From positions 1 through 64,000 of the forward strand of contig JAJCXR010000049.1 of the NCBI GenBank assembly GCA_029263315.1: a stretch of 64,000 bases of DNA. The letters are read 5' to 3'. Source of the DNA: Acidobacteriota bacterium (GTDB lineage: Bacteria > Acidobacteriota > Thermoanaerobaculia > Multivoradales > J023). A program made the position numbers and the translations under genes. Of this stretch, positions 22,060 to 30,440 are shown piece by piece. The notes beneath the pieces were generated by a model, which saw nothing but the letters and a program-made list of their open reading frames with translations, made no database searches and had not been told where the DNA came from. Numbering within the stretch: position 1 is the stretch's first letter; each line of letters opens with the position of its first letter.

Positions 22060-23691
22060 ATGACAAAATCTCGTGCCTTACTTTCCGCCGCCCTGCTGCT
22101 GTGCCTGATCGGCACCACCGCGGTGATCGCGCAGCAACCCATCGCCGACATCGATGTCGGCGCCAGCTCCATCGTCTGGCACCCCGTGGTCAGTGACAAG
22201 CTAGTGCTCACCATGTCGGGCCCCAGCGGTGACTTCCGCCACGAATTCGGCGCCGGCGAAAAACCCGCCATGGAGATCTTCGACAAAAACGGCGGCCTCC
22301 TCCAGGACGGCACCTATACCTGGCAGCTCACCAGCCAGCCGACGGTGAGCAGCGAGACCCGCGCCGCCATGCAGAAGTCCCGCCAAGACGACGTGCCCTT
22401 TGTCGGCACCTTGCCCCAGGGCTTAAGCCAATCTGGAAATGTCACCGTCAAAGGCGGCTATTTTGTTCTGCCGTCGCAAGAAGCCACCAAACCCGCCCAA
22501 TTGGTGGAGCCCAACAAGGATCAAGTCATCGCCGACGACCTGATCGTCCAAGGTAGTGCTTGCATCGGCCAAGACTGCGCCAACGGCGAGAATTTCGGCT
22601 TCGACACCTTGCGCTTGAAAGAGAACAATCTGCGCGTCAGGTTCCAAGATACCTCCACTAGTGCCGCTTTTCCATCCAATGACTGGCAGCTGACCGCCAA
22701 CGATAGTACTAACGGCGGTGCCAACAAGTTCTCCATCGACGACATCGACGGGGGCCGCACGCCGTTCACCATCGAAGCCGCGGCGCCGAGCCATTCACTG
22801 TACGTCGACGATGGCGGACGAGTGGGCTTGGGCACGGCAACACCTGTGGTGGAATTGCACATCGTCAATGGCGACAGCCCGACCCTGCGTCTCGAGCAGG
22901 ATGGTTCCAGCGGTTTCACCCCCCAAACCTGGGACGTGGCCGGCAATGAGACCAACTACTTCGTCCGCGACGTCACCAATGGCTCGCGCTTGCCCTTCAA
23001 GATTCGACCGAGCGCTCCGACCAACTCGCTCTACATCAATACCGATGGCAATGTCGGTTTGATGGACTCGTCCCCCGATGCCGCCCTCAACGTCGAACGC
23101 AACAACGGCACGGCCCAGATCTTGGTGGAAGAGACGACCTCGACAGTGGGTGCTTACACCCTGATGAATCTCATCACGACAGGATCTGGCAACGTTCGTC
23201 CGCGCTTCACGATGACCCATAGCGGCACCACGGGCGGAGCGACCAGCTGGAACTTCGACATCCTCAATGCGACGGGCAATTTCGCCATCATTCGCGGCGG
23301 CGGCGGACCCCAGTTCACTTTCGAATCCACCACCGGCAACTTGGCGATCACCGGCGGCACAACGGGTAACGTCTCGATTCCGGGCAACTTCATTTCCAAC
23401 GGTATGACTTTGACGGTCCCCGATTTCGTCTTCGCCGACGACTATGAGCTGATGCCCCTTGACGAGGTCAAAGCCTTCATCGAGAAAGAAAGTCATCTAC
23501 CCGAGGTACCGTCTGCCAAGCAGGTCAAGGCCGAAGGGCTCAATATCACCGACATGCAGCTCAAGTTGCTACAGAAAGTGGAAGAGCTCACCCTCTACAC
23601 CCTTGACCAGCACGACACCATCCGTACGCAGCAGGACACCATCCAGCAACTGATGGAGCGTCTGGAAACCTTGGAGAGCGCCCAGCAATAG
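22060..23691 (+). CDS. Exported tail-fibre-like beta protein with coiled-coil C-terminus
   Basis: 543 residues. ATG 22060 follows GAGGAGA by about six bases and begins a signal peptide (LLSAALLLCLIGTTAVIAQQ). The frame is open 102 codons further upstream but that part is not protein-like. The middle has two related modules of the form found in phage tail and adhesin-like proteins: a polar strand region, a PFTIEAAAPSHSLYVDDGGRVGLGTATP-type phrase repeated as PFKIRPSAPTNSLYINTDGNVGL, and an LHIVNG start. The C-terminus has the motif DFVFADDYELMPLDEV, then SHLPEVPSAKQV and a heptad-rich helix. This ending is common in Bacteroidetes-type tail-fibre-like proteins that trimerise. The Ser/Lys self-cleaving S74 chaperone itself is not evident. 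Likely a trimeric surface or extracellular fibre; partner unknown. Downstream lies a strong terminator, so it is probably monocistronic. Confidence 0.75.
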   Translation: MTKSRALLSAALLLCLIGTTAVIAQQPIADIDVGASSIVWHPVVSDKLVLTMSGPSGDFRHEFGAGEKPAMEIFDKNGGLLQDGTYTWQLTSQPTVSSETRAAMQKSRQDDVPFVGTLPQGLSQSGNVTVKGGYFVLPSQEATKPAQLVEPNKDQVIADDLIVQGSACIGQDCANGENFGFDTLRLKENNLRVRFQDTSTSAAFPSNDWQLTANDSTNGGANKFSIDDIDGGRTPFTIEAAAPSHSLYVDDGGRVGLGTATPVVELHIVNGDSPTLRLEQDGSSGFTPQTWDVAGNETNYFVRDVTNGSRLPFKIRPSAPTNSLYINTDGNVGLMDSSPDAALNVERNNGTAQILVEETTSTVGAYTLMNLITTGSGNVRPRFTMTHSGTTGGATSWNFDILNATGNFAIIRGGGGPQFTFESTTGNLAITGGTTGNVSIPGNFISNGMTLTVPDFVFADDYELMPLDEVKAFIEKESHLPEVPSAKQVKAEGLNITDMQLKLLQKVEELTLYTLDQHDTIRTQQDTIQQLMERLETLESAQQ

Positions 23692-23744
23692 GCAGCTCCT
23701 CTGGTTCTCCCCCTTGGTAAAAGGGAGCCAGCCCTTCCTCCCCT

Positions 23745-23782
23745 CCCTCACCCCCGCCCTCTCCCGACGCCGGGAGAGGGAG
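23745..23782 (+). repeat. REP-like palindrome, copy 1 of an inverted pair
   Basis: A CCCTCACCCCC head is followed by a perfect 10-bp stem, CCCTCTCCCG (23757-23766), loop ACGC, CGGGAGAGGG (23771-23780). Head plus GC-rich hairpin is the layout of bacterial REP elements, which are usually mobilised in trans by a RAYT transposase. No transposase is in this window. It pairs with an inverted copy at 23905-23947. Confidence 0.65.
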
Positions 23783-23904
23783 CCTGCATTTCTAAGGCCT
23801 GATCTGGCGTCCCTCCGGGGCGAAATCTTCCAGCGAGCCGATTCATGGGCTCGCGATGTAGATCCTCCGGAATCCAGTAGCGTCATGCAGTAAACCCTCC
23901 GGTT

Positions 23905-23947
23905 CCCCCTCTCCCAGCTTCTGGGAGAAGGGGCTAGGGGGTGGGGG
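23905..23947 (-). repeat. REP-like palindrome, copy 2 in inverse orientation
   Basis: Read on the minus strand this gives CCCCCACCCCCTAG, then a CTTCTCCCAG and CTGGGAGAGG hairpin with a three-base loop. It is the same head-plus-stem design as the copy at 23745 but facing it. Two opposed REPs about 120 bases apart fit a REPIN doublet. The stem has one mismatch and the element is diverged from copy 1, suggesting an old insertion. Confidence 0.6.
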
Positions 23948-23954
23948 CCCTCCC

Positions 23955-23992
23955 AAAGGCAGATTCGGCAACCGCCGAATCTGCCTTTTTTT
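23955..23992 (+). terminator. Strong rho-independent terminator
   Basis: A perfect 15-bp stem: AAAGGCAGATTCGGC (23955-23969), loop AACC, GCCGAATCTGCCTTT (23974-23988), continued by four more T. It ends the transcript of the tail-fibre-like gene and insulates the downstream hydrolase/Rhs operon. It lies directly after the second REP-like copy. Confidence 0.9.
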
Positions 23993-24148
23993 GTTTCTGG
24001 CGACGGGCCCAACGGTCCCTGGGCGAAATCGGCCAAGGCTGGCCGCTAACGGCCCAAGGGCGGCCGAAGTCGGCCTTCCGCCCATTTCCCATGACCCCCT
24101 GAGAACCGTAAACCACTGATAATAAGGGTATTCCCCGTAGCCGGCGCG

Positions 24149-24165
24149 CTGGCACACCCTTTGCT
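24149..24165 (+). promoter_or_regulatory. Sigma-54 (RpoN) promoter
   Basis: CTGGCACACCCTTTGCT matches the RpoN consensus: TGGCAC at -24, TTGCT at -12, with exactly ten bases between the GG and the GC, as the factor requires. Transcription would start near 24176, giving a leader of about 68 bases before ATG 24244. Sigma-54 promoters need an enhancer-binding ATPase, so the hydrolase, Rhs and immunity genes are probably switched on by a dedicated activator that is not in this window. I did not identify the enhancer site. Confidence 0.8.
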
Positions 24166-24243
24166 CTATGAACCCCCGAGGTGGATCGTCGACTTGCGGC
24201 CCACCCCTTCCATCCGGGAACCGTTCAGCAAAGGAGCTTCGGC

Positions 24244-27200
24244 ATGCGACGGCATTTCTTTTTTGACCTCTTGGTGCTCACCCTGTGGGTGACCCTCTTC
24301 GGCGCCCCACAGATTTCTCGGGCAGCCACCACCGCAGTCCCCGACAACGTATCCACCGACGACCTGACGGCGGTGTTGATCGATGTGACAGCCAACGACT
24401 ATGACGACTCGGGCACTCCCCTAGCCGTCAGCCTGGGTAGCAACGGCTGCCCCGGCAACGCCGAGGTGCTGTTTGACGGCACCGTTCTGTTCACCCCCAC
24501 CAGCACGGTGAGCTCGGTGCAGACCTGTAGCATCGGCTACACCGTCAACGGGCAACCGAGCACGGTGACGGTCACCGTGCTGCCCAGTGACGGCGGCGGC
24601 GGTGGCAACCCCGGCGCCTGTGGTGGCAATTGGGGTGGCGGCGTCGTCCAGCCGGACGGTGGCGGCTTCCTCTACCAGGGCCAACCCCTCTTCCTGGCCG
24701 GCTACTACCCCGGCATGCACGCCCTGACCCGGAGCGTCCATCTGTCGCAGGCACCCAGCAATTCCAACTACTACATTCAGCTGATCGACGCCTTGGCGGC
24801 CCGCAACATCAACCTCTTCCGGGCCTTCCTGACCAACTACGCGGCCACCGCCAACAGCGGGCGCAATTTCTTGCCCCATCCGCAGCATCCGACCTCCTGC
24901 TGCACAGCGTCGCCCCCCGCCCACATCAACTGGCCGAGCGCCAATAAATTCGACCTCGACCAGTGGAATGACGACTTTTTCGGTCACTGGAATACGGTCA
25001 TCGCCTACGCCAAGAGCAAAGGCATCATCATGGAACTGGCCTTCTTCGAGAATCGTCTCACCTGGGGCTGGGACAACGACGGTCCTGTGGAAGCCGGTTT
25101 TCAAGACTTCGCCGCCGGTCGCAAATACAGCCTCTTGGCCTCGCAAAACAACGTCAACGGGGTGGCCATCAACGACCCCAACTCACCGGTCCAGTGGTAT
25201 ACCGACAGCGCCGCCCTGGCCCGCCAGAAGGCCTTCGTGCGGGAAGCGGTGAAACGCCTGGGGGGTCACGACAACATCCTCTGGGAGCTGTCCAACGAGC
25301 CGCCCATCGCCAGCGTCATGAACCCGCAGACCCTCGCTGCCTGGAATGCTGAGATCTGCGACGCCATGCGTCAGAGTGAGATCGACCACGGCCATGCCCG
25401 CCACGCCGTGGTGGGGGTCGATATGCCGGAGCATCGCGATGTCGACGGCCATCAAACCCCGGGCAACGACGAAAATTTCACCGGTGTGCACGCCAATCTG
25501 GTGGCCGATTTCGGCGATGGCTCCAACCCACCGCTGATCGCCGACAACGATTGCTGCTTCAACGCCGGCACCTCCGAGGCCCAGCGCAAGAAATCCTGGA
25601 CGTCGGTGATCTCCGGCGCCCATCCGCTGCTCTTCAACTACAAGGCGGATGAGTTTTACTCTTCCATCGTCAATTCTTCTTCCACCCTGACCACCATCGA
25701 ACGGGTGGGTTATCCTCGCAAGCTGGTGCTCGAGCGCAACCTGGACTTCGCTGCCATGGTGCCCCGGGACGATTTGGTCAGCAACTCCGGCGGCGACGTC
25801 TGGCTGCGGGCCAAGGTCGGTGAGCAATACCTGGCCTACTACCTGACCTCCGGCTCGGCCACCTTCAGCTCCCTGCCCAACGACTACCAGGCGGAATGGT
25901 TCGACCCCCGCTCCGGGCGCTATTTGACGGCTCAACCGAGCGGCGTCAACGGCCAGAGTGCCACCTTCCAAACCCCCGCCTGTGGTGATTTCAGCCCACC
26001 CTCCCCGGATTGCAATGGTGGTTCCGACTGGGTGCTGTGGATCGAAGAGCAACCGCCGGTGGCGACATCCCAGCGGGCCTACGGCGGCACGCCCCGCGCC
26101 GTCGGACCAGGAGCCGAGCCCATCGAGGCGGAGCACTACGACGAGATGATCGATGCCCAAGGCAACGTCGTGCTCGGCGTCGGCCAGAACGAAGCCTACT
26201 TCGATACGACCGCGGGCAACGCCAACGGCGGCTTCCGTCCCGAAGAGGACGTCGACGTGCTGATCGCCGGCCGCACCCACCTCAATACCACCGCCAACGG
26301 TGAGTGGCTCGAGTACACCGTCGACGTGCAGCAAGCCGGACCCTACGCCCTGCACTTGATCTATTCCACCCGTCCCGGCGCCGGCGACGGCTCCCTGAGC
26401 CTCCAGGCCTTCGGCGGCGGCGGCTTGGAAGCGAGCCTGAGCATCCCCCTGGACAACACCAACGACAGCGATCCCGACCTCGACTGGCGCTTCTTCACCC
26501 ACTGCCAAACCCTGCAGCTGGGGGCCGGTAGCAAGGTGATCCGCCTGCAGATGACCCAGGCCACCTACAACATCGACAAATTCCAACTGGTTCCCGCCGC
26601 CACCTCCCAAAGTCCGTACGGTGGCGCCGCTCGCTCCCTACCCGGGGTCATCGAGGCGGAGCATTTCGATCTCGGCGCAACGGCGGGTTACTGCGACTCG
26701 ACGCCGGACAACCTGGGGGTGAATTTCCGCCCCGACGATTGGGTCGACATCGCCATCGGCAATGGCAACCACGTCATCGCCTGGAATGAGAACGGTGAGT
26801 GGCTGGAATACAGTGCCAACGTCGCCACCGCCGGCACCCATGAGGTGGAGATCACCTACGCCACCCTCAACAACGGCCAGCTTGGCCGCGCCCGTCTGCA
26901 AGTCCTGAATGGCGAGACGGTGGAAGGCTCCGTCGAATTCGACTTACCGGCCAATGGCGCCCCGGGCCCCTACGAGGACATCATCGTCGGCGACTTGAAC
27001 CTGAGCACCGGCAACAAACAATTGCGCTTTGAATTCATCGAGGGCAACTTCGCCTTCGCCAAGATGCGCATCGGTGACAATACACCGCCAGAACCGCCGG
27101 TGGCAGCGGACGACACCCATTGGGTGCCACGGGGCTCCACCTACGTCATCCCGGCGGCGGACCTGTTGGCCAACGACGAGCCGTTGAACGAAGTGGAGAT

Positions 27201-30200
27201 CGACCTCTCCCAACCGATCGTCAGCCAGCCCCAGGCCGGCACCGTGACGTGGGATGCGGCGAGCGCCAGCTTCGTCTTCCAGAGTGATCCGGCGTCCACC
27301 AGCACCCAGTACTTCGAGTATCGGATGCGCCTGCAAAGCCATGCCGCGATGACGGATGTGGGACGGGTCACCCTCTACTCGATCTCCGAAGCTCCAGTGG
27401 CGGTGAACGACTCGTTCATCATGCCGCCCAACGCCACCTTGGCGATCTACAACACCCATCTCCTGGCCAACGACAGCGGTGTGTGGATCGCCGTCGACGA
27501 AGTGCTCAACGCACCTCCCGGGCTGGTCCAAGGTTCCAATTCCTGGAACTACACGCCGCCCTTCAATCAGGGGACAGCAACATTCCAATACCGCGTCGTC
27601 GACTTTCACGGCACCCAGTCCAACATCGCAACGGTGACCATCACCGTCTCGCCGTCGGCGGGCCGTCCGGTGGCCAACGACGACAGTTTCATGATGCCCC
27701 AGAAGAATACCGACGGTTCGGTGGCCAAGCTGAGCATCCTGTGGGCCGAGGTGCTGTCCAACGATGTCTCGGTGCTGAACGGTGACATGCGCATCATCAA
27801 CCAGACGCTACCGCCGGTGGGCACCCTAGAAACAGGACATATCGGCGGCTGGAATTACTATCCGCCCCACGCCAACTGGCAGGGCACAACCAGCTACACC
27901 TACCTGCTGGAGGAAAGCGGCATCAGCGCCGCCCAATGGGCCGATGTCAGCATTCAAGTGGTCGCTGCGCCGGCCGGCGGCGCCGACAGTTTCCAAACCG
28001 GTAACAGCACGCCGCTGACCTTGAGCCTCAGCAACGATCTGATGCGCAATGACAACGGCTTCGGAGCGGATATCGACATCGTCGACGACGCCTGGGGTCA
28101 GCCGAACTACGGCACGCTGAATACCAGCGTCGAAGGTCAGGTGACCTATTCGCCGCGCCCTGACTGGAGCGGCACGGACACCTTCACCTACGTCCTGGCC
28201 AACGAGCTGGACGGCGGGCATCACCTGTGGCTGACCCGCTCGACGCCGGTGACGGTGCAGATCGTCGTCGATCCCGTCGACGCCACGGCTTCCAGCGACG
28301 AGGTCATGGTGCGTTCCGGTGCCAGCCGGGTCGACATTCCATTGGCCGAGTTGCTGCGCAACGACTCACCGTCCGACGAGCTGGTTTTTGTCGCCCACAG
28401 CACCCCGGGCCTTGGCGGTCTGTCGTTGGTGGGTGACGAGCTCCAGTACACGCCGTCGGCGGATTTCGAGCGCTACGGCGAAGATCGCTTCACCTACACG
28501 GTGCGGCGCTTTGGCGGCAACCCCAACGTGCAACCGACGGCGACGGTGATCCTGCGCTCGCAGACCACCTTCACCGGCAGTTTCGAGGCGGACTTCGAAG
28601 GCCCGGATCTCTCCGACTGGGACAGCGTCGTGACCCATGCCGGCCACTCGGCACAGGTCAGCGTCGATGCCGCCACCAGCGGCGTCCAGGGGCTGCAAGT
28701 CAGCCTCGGTGGGGGCGGTGGCTCCGCCTTCGTCGAGCATCTGGGGAGCCGGGACATCAGCCACTTGAGCATGGCTTTCGATTTCGACCCCAGCGGTCTG
28801 ACCATGGCCGAGCTCAACAGCCATCCCGTGGCCACCTCCTCCTTCGGTAGCTTGACGATCCAGAGGTACAACGGGAGCTACCGCATCAGCTCTTGGATCA
28901 ACCTCGATAGCGGCAACGCCGATACCACCGGCTGGTTCGATCTGGAGGGCGGCGCGCAGCGCCTGCGGGTCGAATGGAAAGCAGCCTCGGCAGCAGACCG
29001 AGACGACGGTTACACCCGGCTGTGGATCGACGGCATCCTGCGGGGCGAGAAACAAGGTCTCGACAACGATACGTGGCGCTCCGACTGGGTACGCCTCGGT
29101 GCTATTTGGGGAATCGACGCCGGTACCTCCGGGAGCATGTCCTTCGACGCCCTCGAGGTCGAAATCGGACCGTCAAATCAGCCCTTTTTCACCGTGGACG
29201 ACTTCGAGAACGGTGACTTCGGCGCCTGGTCAGGGGCGGTGCAGATCGCTGGCACCGTCGCCTTGGCGGCGGAGACGGGCAATCATCGCCTGGCGGTGAC
29301 CCCAGCCGGACTCAATTCGTACGCCTATCTCTATGACGACACGCCGGAGCGTCAGACCCACTTCGGCGCTCGTTTCGAGCTCGACATCGGAAGCTTGGTG
29401 ATCCCCGACGGCCAAAACTTCTTCCTCTACGGAAGCACGCGTATCAACCATTCGTGGTCCACCAACCTACGGCTGCGCAACAACGGCGGCAACATCGAAA
29501 TCGCTCTGATGGAGCTGAAAGACATCGGCAACTGGACCCTCAGCGGCTGGTTTAGCCTCCCCAACCAGCGGACCCTGATCGAGATCGAATGGTGGGCTGC
29601 CAGCGCCCCGGGGCGCAATGACGGCGGGCTGCGGTTGTGGATGGACGACGCCTTGCAGTACGAGAAACTAGACATCGACAACGATACCCGATGGTTCAAT
29701 CGCCTCAGTCTGGGTGCCGCCGCGGCCCTCGACGCTGGCACCACCGGCACCTTCTACATCGACGACTACAGCGCTTGGCGAGGCACGCGCAGCCGCGAGC
29801 TCTTCGCCATTGATGACTTCAGCGCCGGCATCGGCGCCGACTGGAGCCAACCGGTGCAGGTCGGTGGCAGTGTCGCAGTGGCACCGGTGGCGGCCTTCGG
29901 TGGCAGCGATGCGGCGTCGTTCACCGTCCAGGACGGGGCCACCGCCGTGTACCTGTGGGACGACGCACCGGACCAAGAGCTGGCCTACAAAGCTCGCATG
30001 CGGCTGCATTTGGGCGACCTGCAAATGGCCAACAACACGAGCTTCATCTTGCTCGGGGCCAGTCGCATCGGTTATTGGGTGGGTAGCCTCCGTCTGGGCA
30101 TGATCAACGGACAGTTCCAGATGCGCCTAGTGGCGACGACGGACGGTGCACCCGCCGTATCGACAGCCTGGATACCCATTCCCAATCCCACCGCCGTCAG

Positions 30201-30411
30201 AGACGTGGCGATGGAATGGTGGGCCGCCAGTGCCCCGGGTGCCAACGACGGCGGCATCCGTCTGCTGTTGGACGATGCCCTCTTCGCCGAGCTGCAAGGG
30301 CTCGACAATGACACCCACTACATCGATCGATCCCACATCGGCGCCGTCGGCGGCGTCGACGCCGGTACCCAAGGCACCTTCCACATCGACGACTTCGAGA
30401 GCTGGCGCTGA
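24244..30411 (+). CDS. Secreted multidomain glycoside hydrolase-like protein (TIM barrel, CBM6 x2, Ig x5, LamG-like x3)
   Basis: 2055 residues. ATG 24244 follows AGGAG by seven bases and starts a signal peptide ending near SRA-ATT (28). Residues 30-115 are an Ig-like domain. From about 135 to 490 there is a (beta/alpha)8 glycosidase-like domain of the GH-A type: LWELSNEPP places the presumed acid/base at Glu352. I could not identify the nucleophile. Residues 500-602 resemble the small C-terminal domain found with such enzymes (AEWFDPRSGRYL and SDWVLWIEE). Two CBM6-like sugar-binding modules follow (626-787, 799-945; both have EAEH and GEWLEY). Next come five Ig-like domains with ANDD or LLANDE motifs (951-1439) and three jelly-roll LamG-like repeats (1442-2055), each with a WWAAS-type core and a DNDT-type turn. 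Probably a secreted polysaccharide-degrading enzyme; substrate unknown. The next gene starts 29 bases later. Confidence 0.8.
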   Translation: MRRHFFFDLLVLTLWVTLFGAPQISRAATTAVPDNVSTDDLTAVLIDVTANDYDDSGTPLAVSLGSNGCPGNAEVLFDGTVLFTPTSTVSSVQTCSIGYTVNGQPSTVTVTVLPSDGGGGGNPGACGGNWGGGVVQPDGGGFLYQGQPLFLAGYYPGMHALTRSVHLSQAPSNSNYYIQLIDALAARNINLFRAFLTNYAATANSGRNFLPHPQHPTSCCTASPPAHINWPSANKFDLDQWNDDFFGHWNTVIAYAKSKGIIMELAFFENRLTWGWDNDGPVEAGFQDFAAGRKYSLLASQNNVNGVAINDPNSPVQWYTDSAALARQKAFVREAVKRLGGHDNILWELSNEPPIASVMNPQTLAAWNAEICDAMRQSEIDHGHARHAVVGVDMPEHRDVDGHQTPGNDENFTGVHANLVADFGDGSNPPLIADNDCCFNAGTSEAQRKKSWTSVISGAHPLLFNYKADEFYSSIVNSSSTLTTIERVGYPRKLVLERNLDFAAMVPRDDLVSNSGGDVWLRAKVGEQYLAYYLTSGSATFSSLPNDYQAEWFDPRSGRYLTAQPSGVNGQSATFQTPACGDFSPPSPDCNGGSDWVLWIEEQPPVATSQRAYGGTPRAVGPGAEPIEAEHYDEMIDAQGNVVLGVGQNEAYFDTTAGNANGGFRPEEDVDVLIAGRTHLNTTANGEWLEYTVDVQQAGPYALHLIYSTRPGAGDGSLSLQAFGGGGLEASLSIPLDNTNDSDPDLDWRFFTHCQTLQLGAGSKVIRLQMTQATYNIDKFQLVPAATSQSPYGGAARSLPGVIEAEHFDLGATAGYCDSTPDNLGVNFRPDDWVDIAIGNGNHVIAWNENGEWLEYSANVATAGTHEVEITYATLNNGQLGRARLQVLNGETVEGSVEFDLPANGAPGPYEDIIVGDLNLSTGNKQLRFEFIEGNFAFAKMRIGDNTPPEPPVAADDTHWVPRGSTYVIPAADLLANDEPLNEVEIDLSQPIVSQPQAGTVTWDAASASFVFQSDPASTSTQYFEYRMRLQSHAAMTDVGRVTLYSISEAPVAVNDSFIMPPNATLAIYNTHLLANDSGVWIAVDEVLNAPPGLVQGSNSWNYTPPFNQGTATFQYRVVDFHGTQSNIATVTITVSPSAGRPVANDDSFMMPQKNTDGSVAKLSILWAEVLSNDVSVLNGDMRIINQTLPPVGTLETGHIGGWNYYPPHANWQGTTSYTYLLEESGISAAQWADVSIQVVAAPAGGADSFQTGNSTPLTLSLSNDLMRNDNGFGADIDIVDDAWGQPNYGTLNTSVEGQVTYSPRPDWSGTDTFTYVLANELDGGHHLWLTRSTPVTVQIVVDPVDATASSDEVMVRSGASRVDIPLAELLRNDSPSDELVFVAHSTPGLGGLSLVGDELQYTPSADFERYGEDRFTYTVRRFGGNPNVQPTATVILRSQTTFTGSFEADFEGPDLSDWDSVVTHAGHSAQVSVDAATSGVQGLQVSLGGGGGSAFVEHLGSRDISHLSMAFDFDPSGLTMAELNSHPVATSSFGSLTIQRYNGSYRISSWINLDSGNADTTGWFDLEGGAQRLRVEWKAASAADRDDGYTRLWIDGILRGEKQGLDNDTWRSDWVRLGAIWGIDAGTSGSMSFDALEVEIGPSNQPFFTVDDFENGDFGAWSGAVQIAGTVALAAETGNHRLAVTPAGLNSYAYLYDDTPERQTHFGARFELDIGSLVIPDGQNFFLYGSTRINHSWSTNLRLRNNGGNIEIALMELKDIGNWTLSGWFSLPNQRTLIEIEWWAASAPGRNDGGLRLWMDDALQYEKLDIDNDTRWFNRLSLGAAAALDAGTTGTFYIDDYSAWRGTRSRELFAIDDFSAGIGADWSQPVQVGGSVAVAPVAAFGGSDAASFTVQDGATAVYLWDDAPDQELAYKARMRLHLGDLQMANNTSFILLGASRIGYWVGSLRLGMINGQFQMRLVATTDGAPAVSTAWIPIPNPTAVRDVAMEWWAASAPGANDGGIRLLLDDALFAELQGLDNDTHYIDRSHIGAVGGVDAGTQGTFHIDDFESWR

Positions 30412-30440
30412 GCGTCGCTCCTGCATCAGGGAATACAACC

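Noticed and set aside
23745..23947. CRISPR-like array
   Set aside because: Only two inverted copies with no regular spacing; the hairpin structure fits REP elements instead.
24361..30411. Phage or prophage origin for the hydrolase-like gene
   Set aside because: Ig, CBM6 and LamG-like architecture with a signal peptide fits a secreted enzyme; no capsid, terminase or integrase genes are near.
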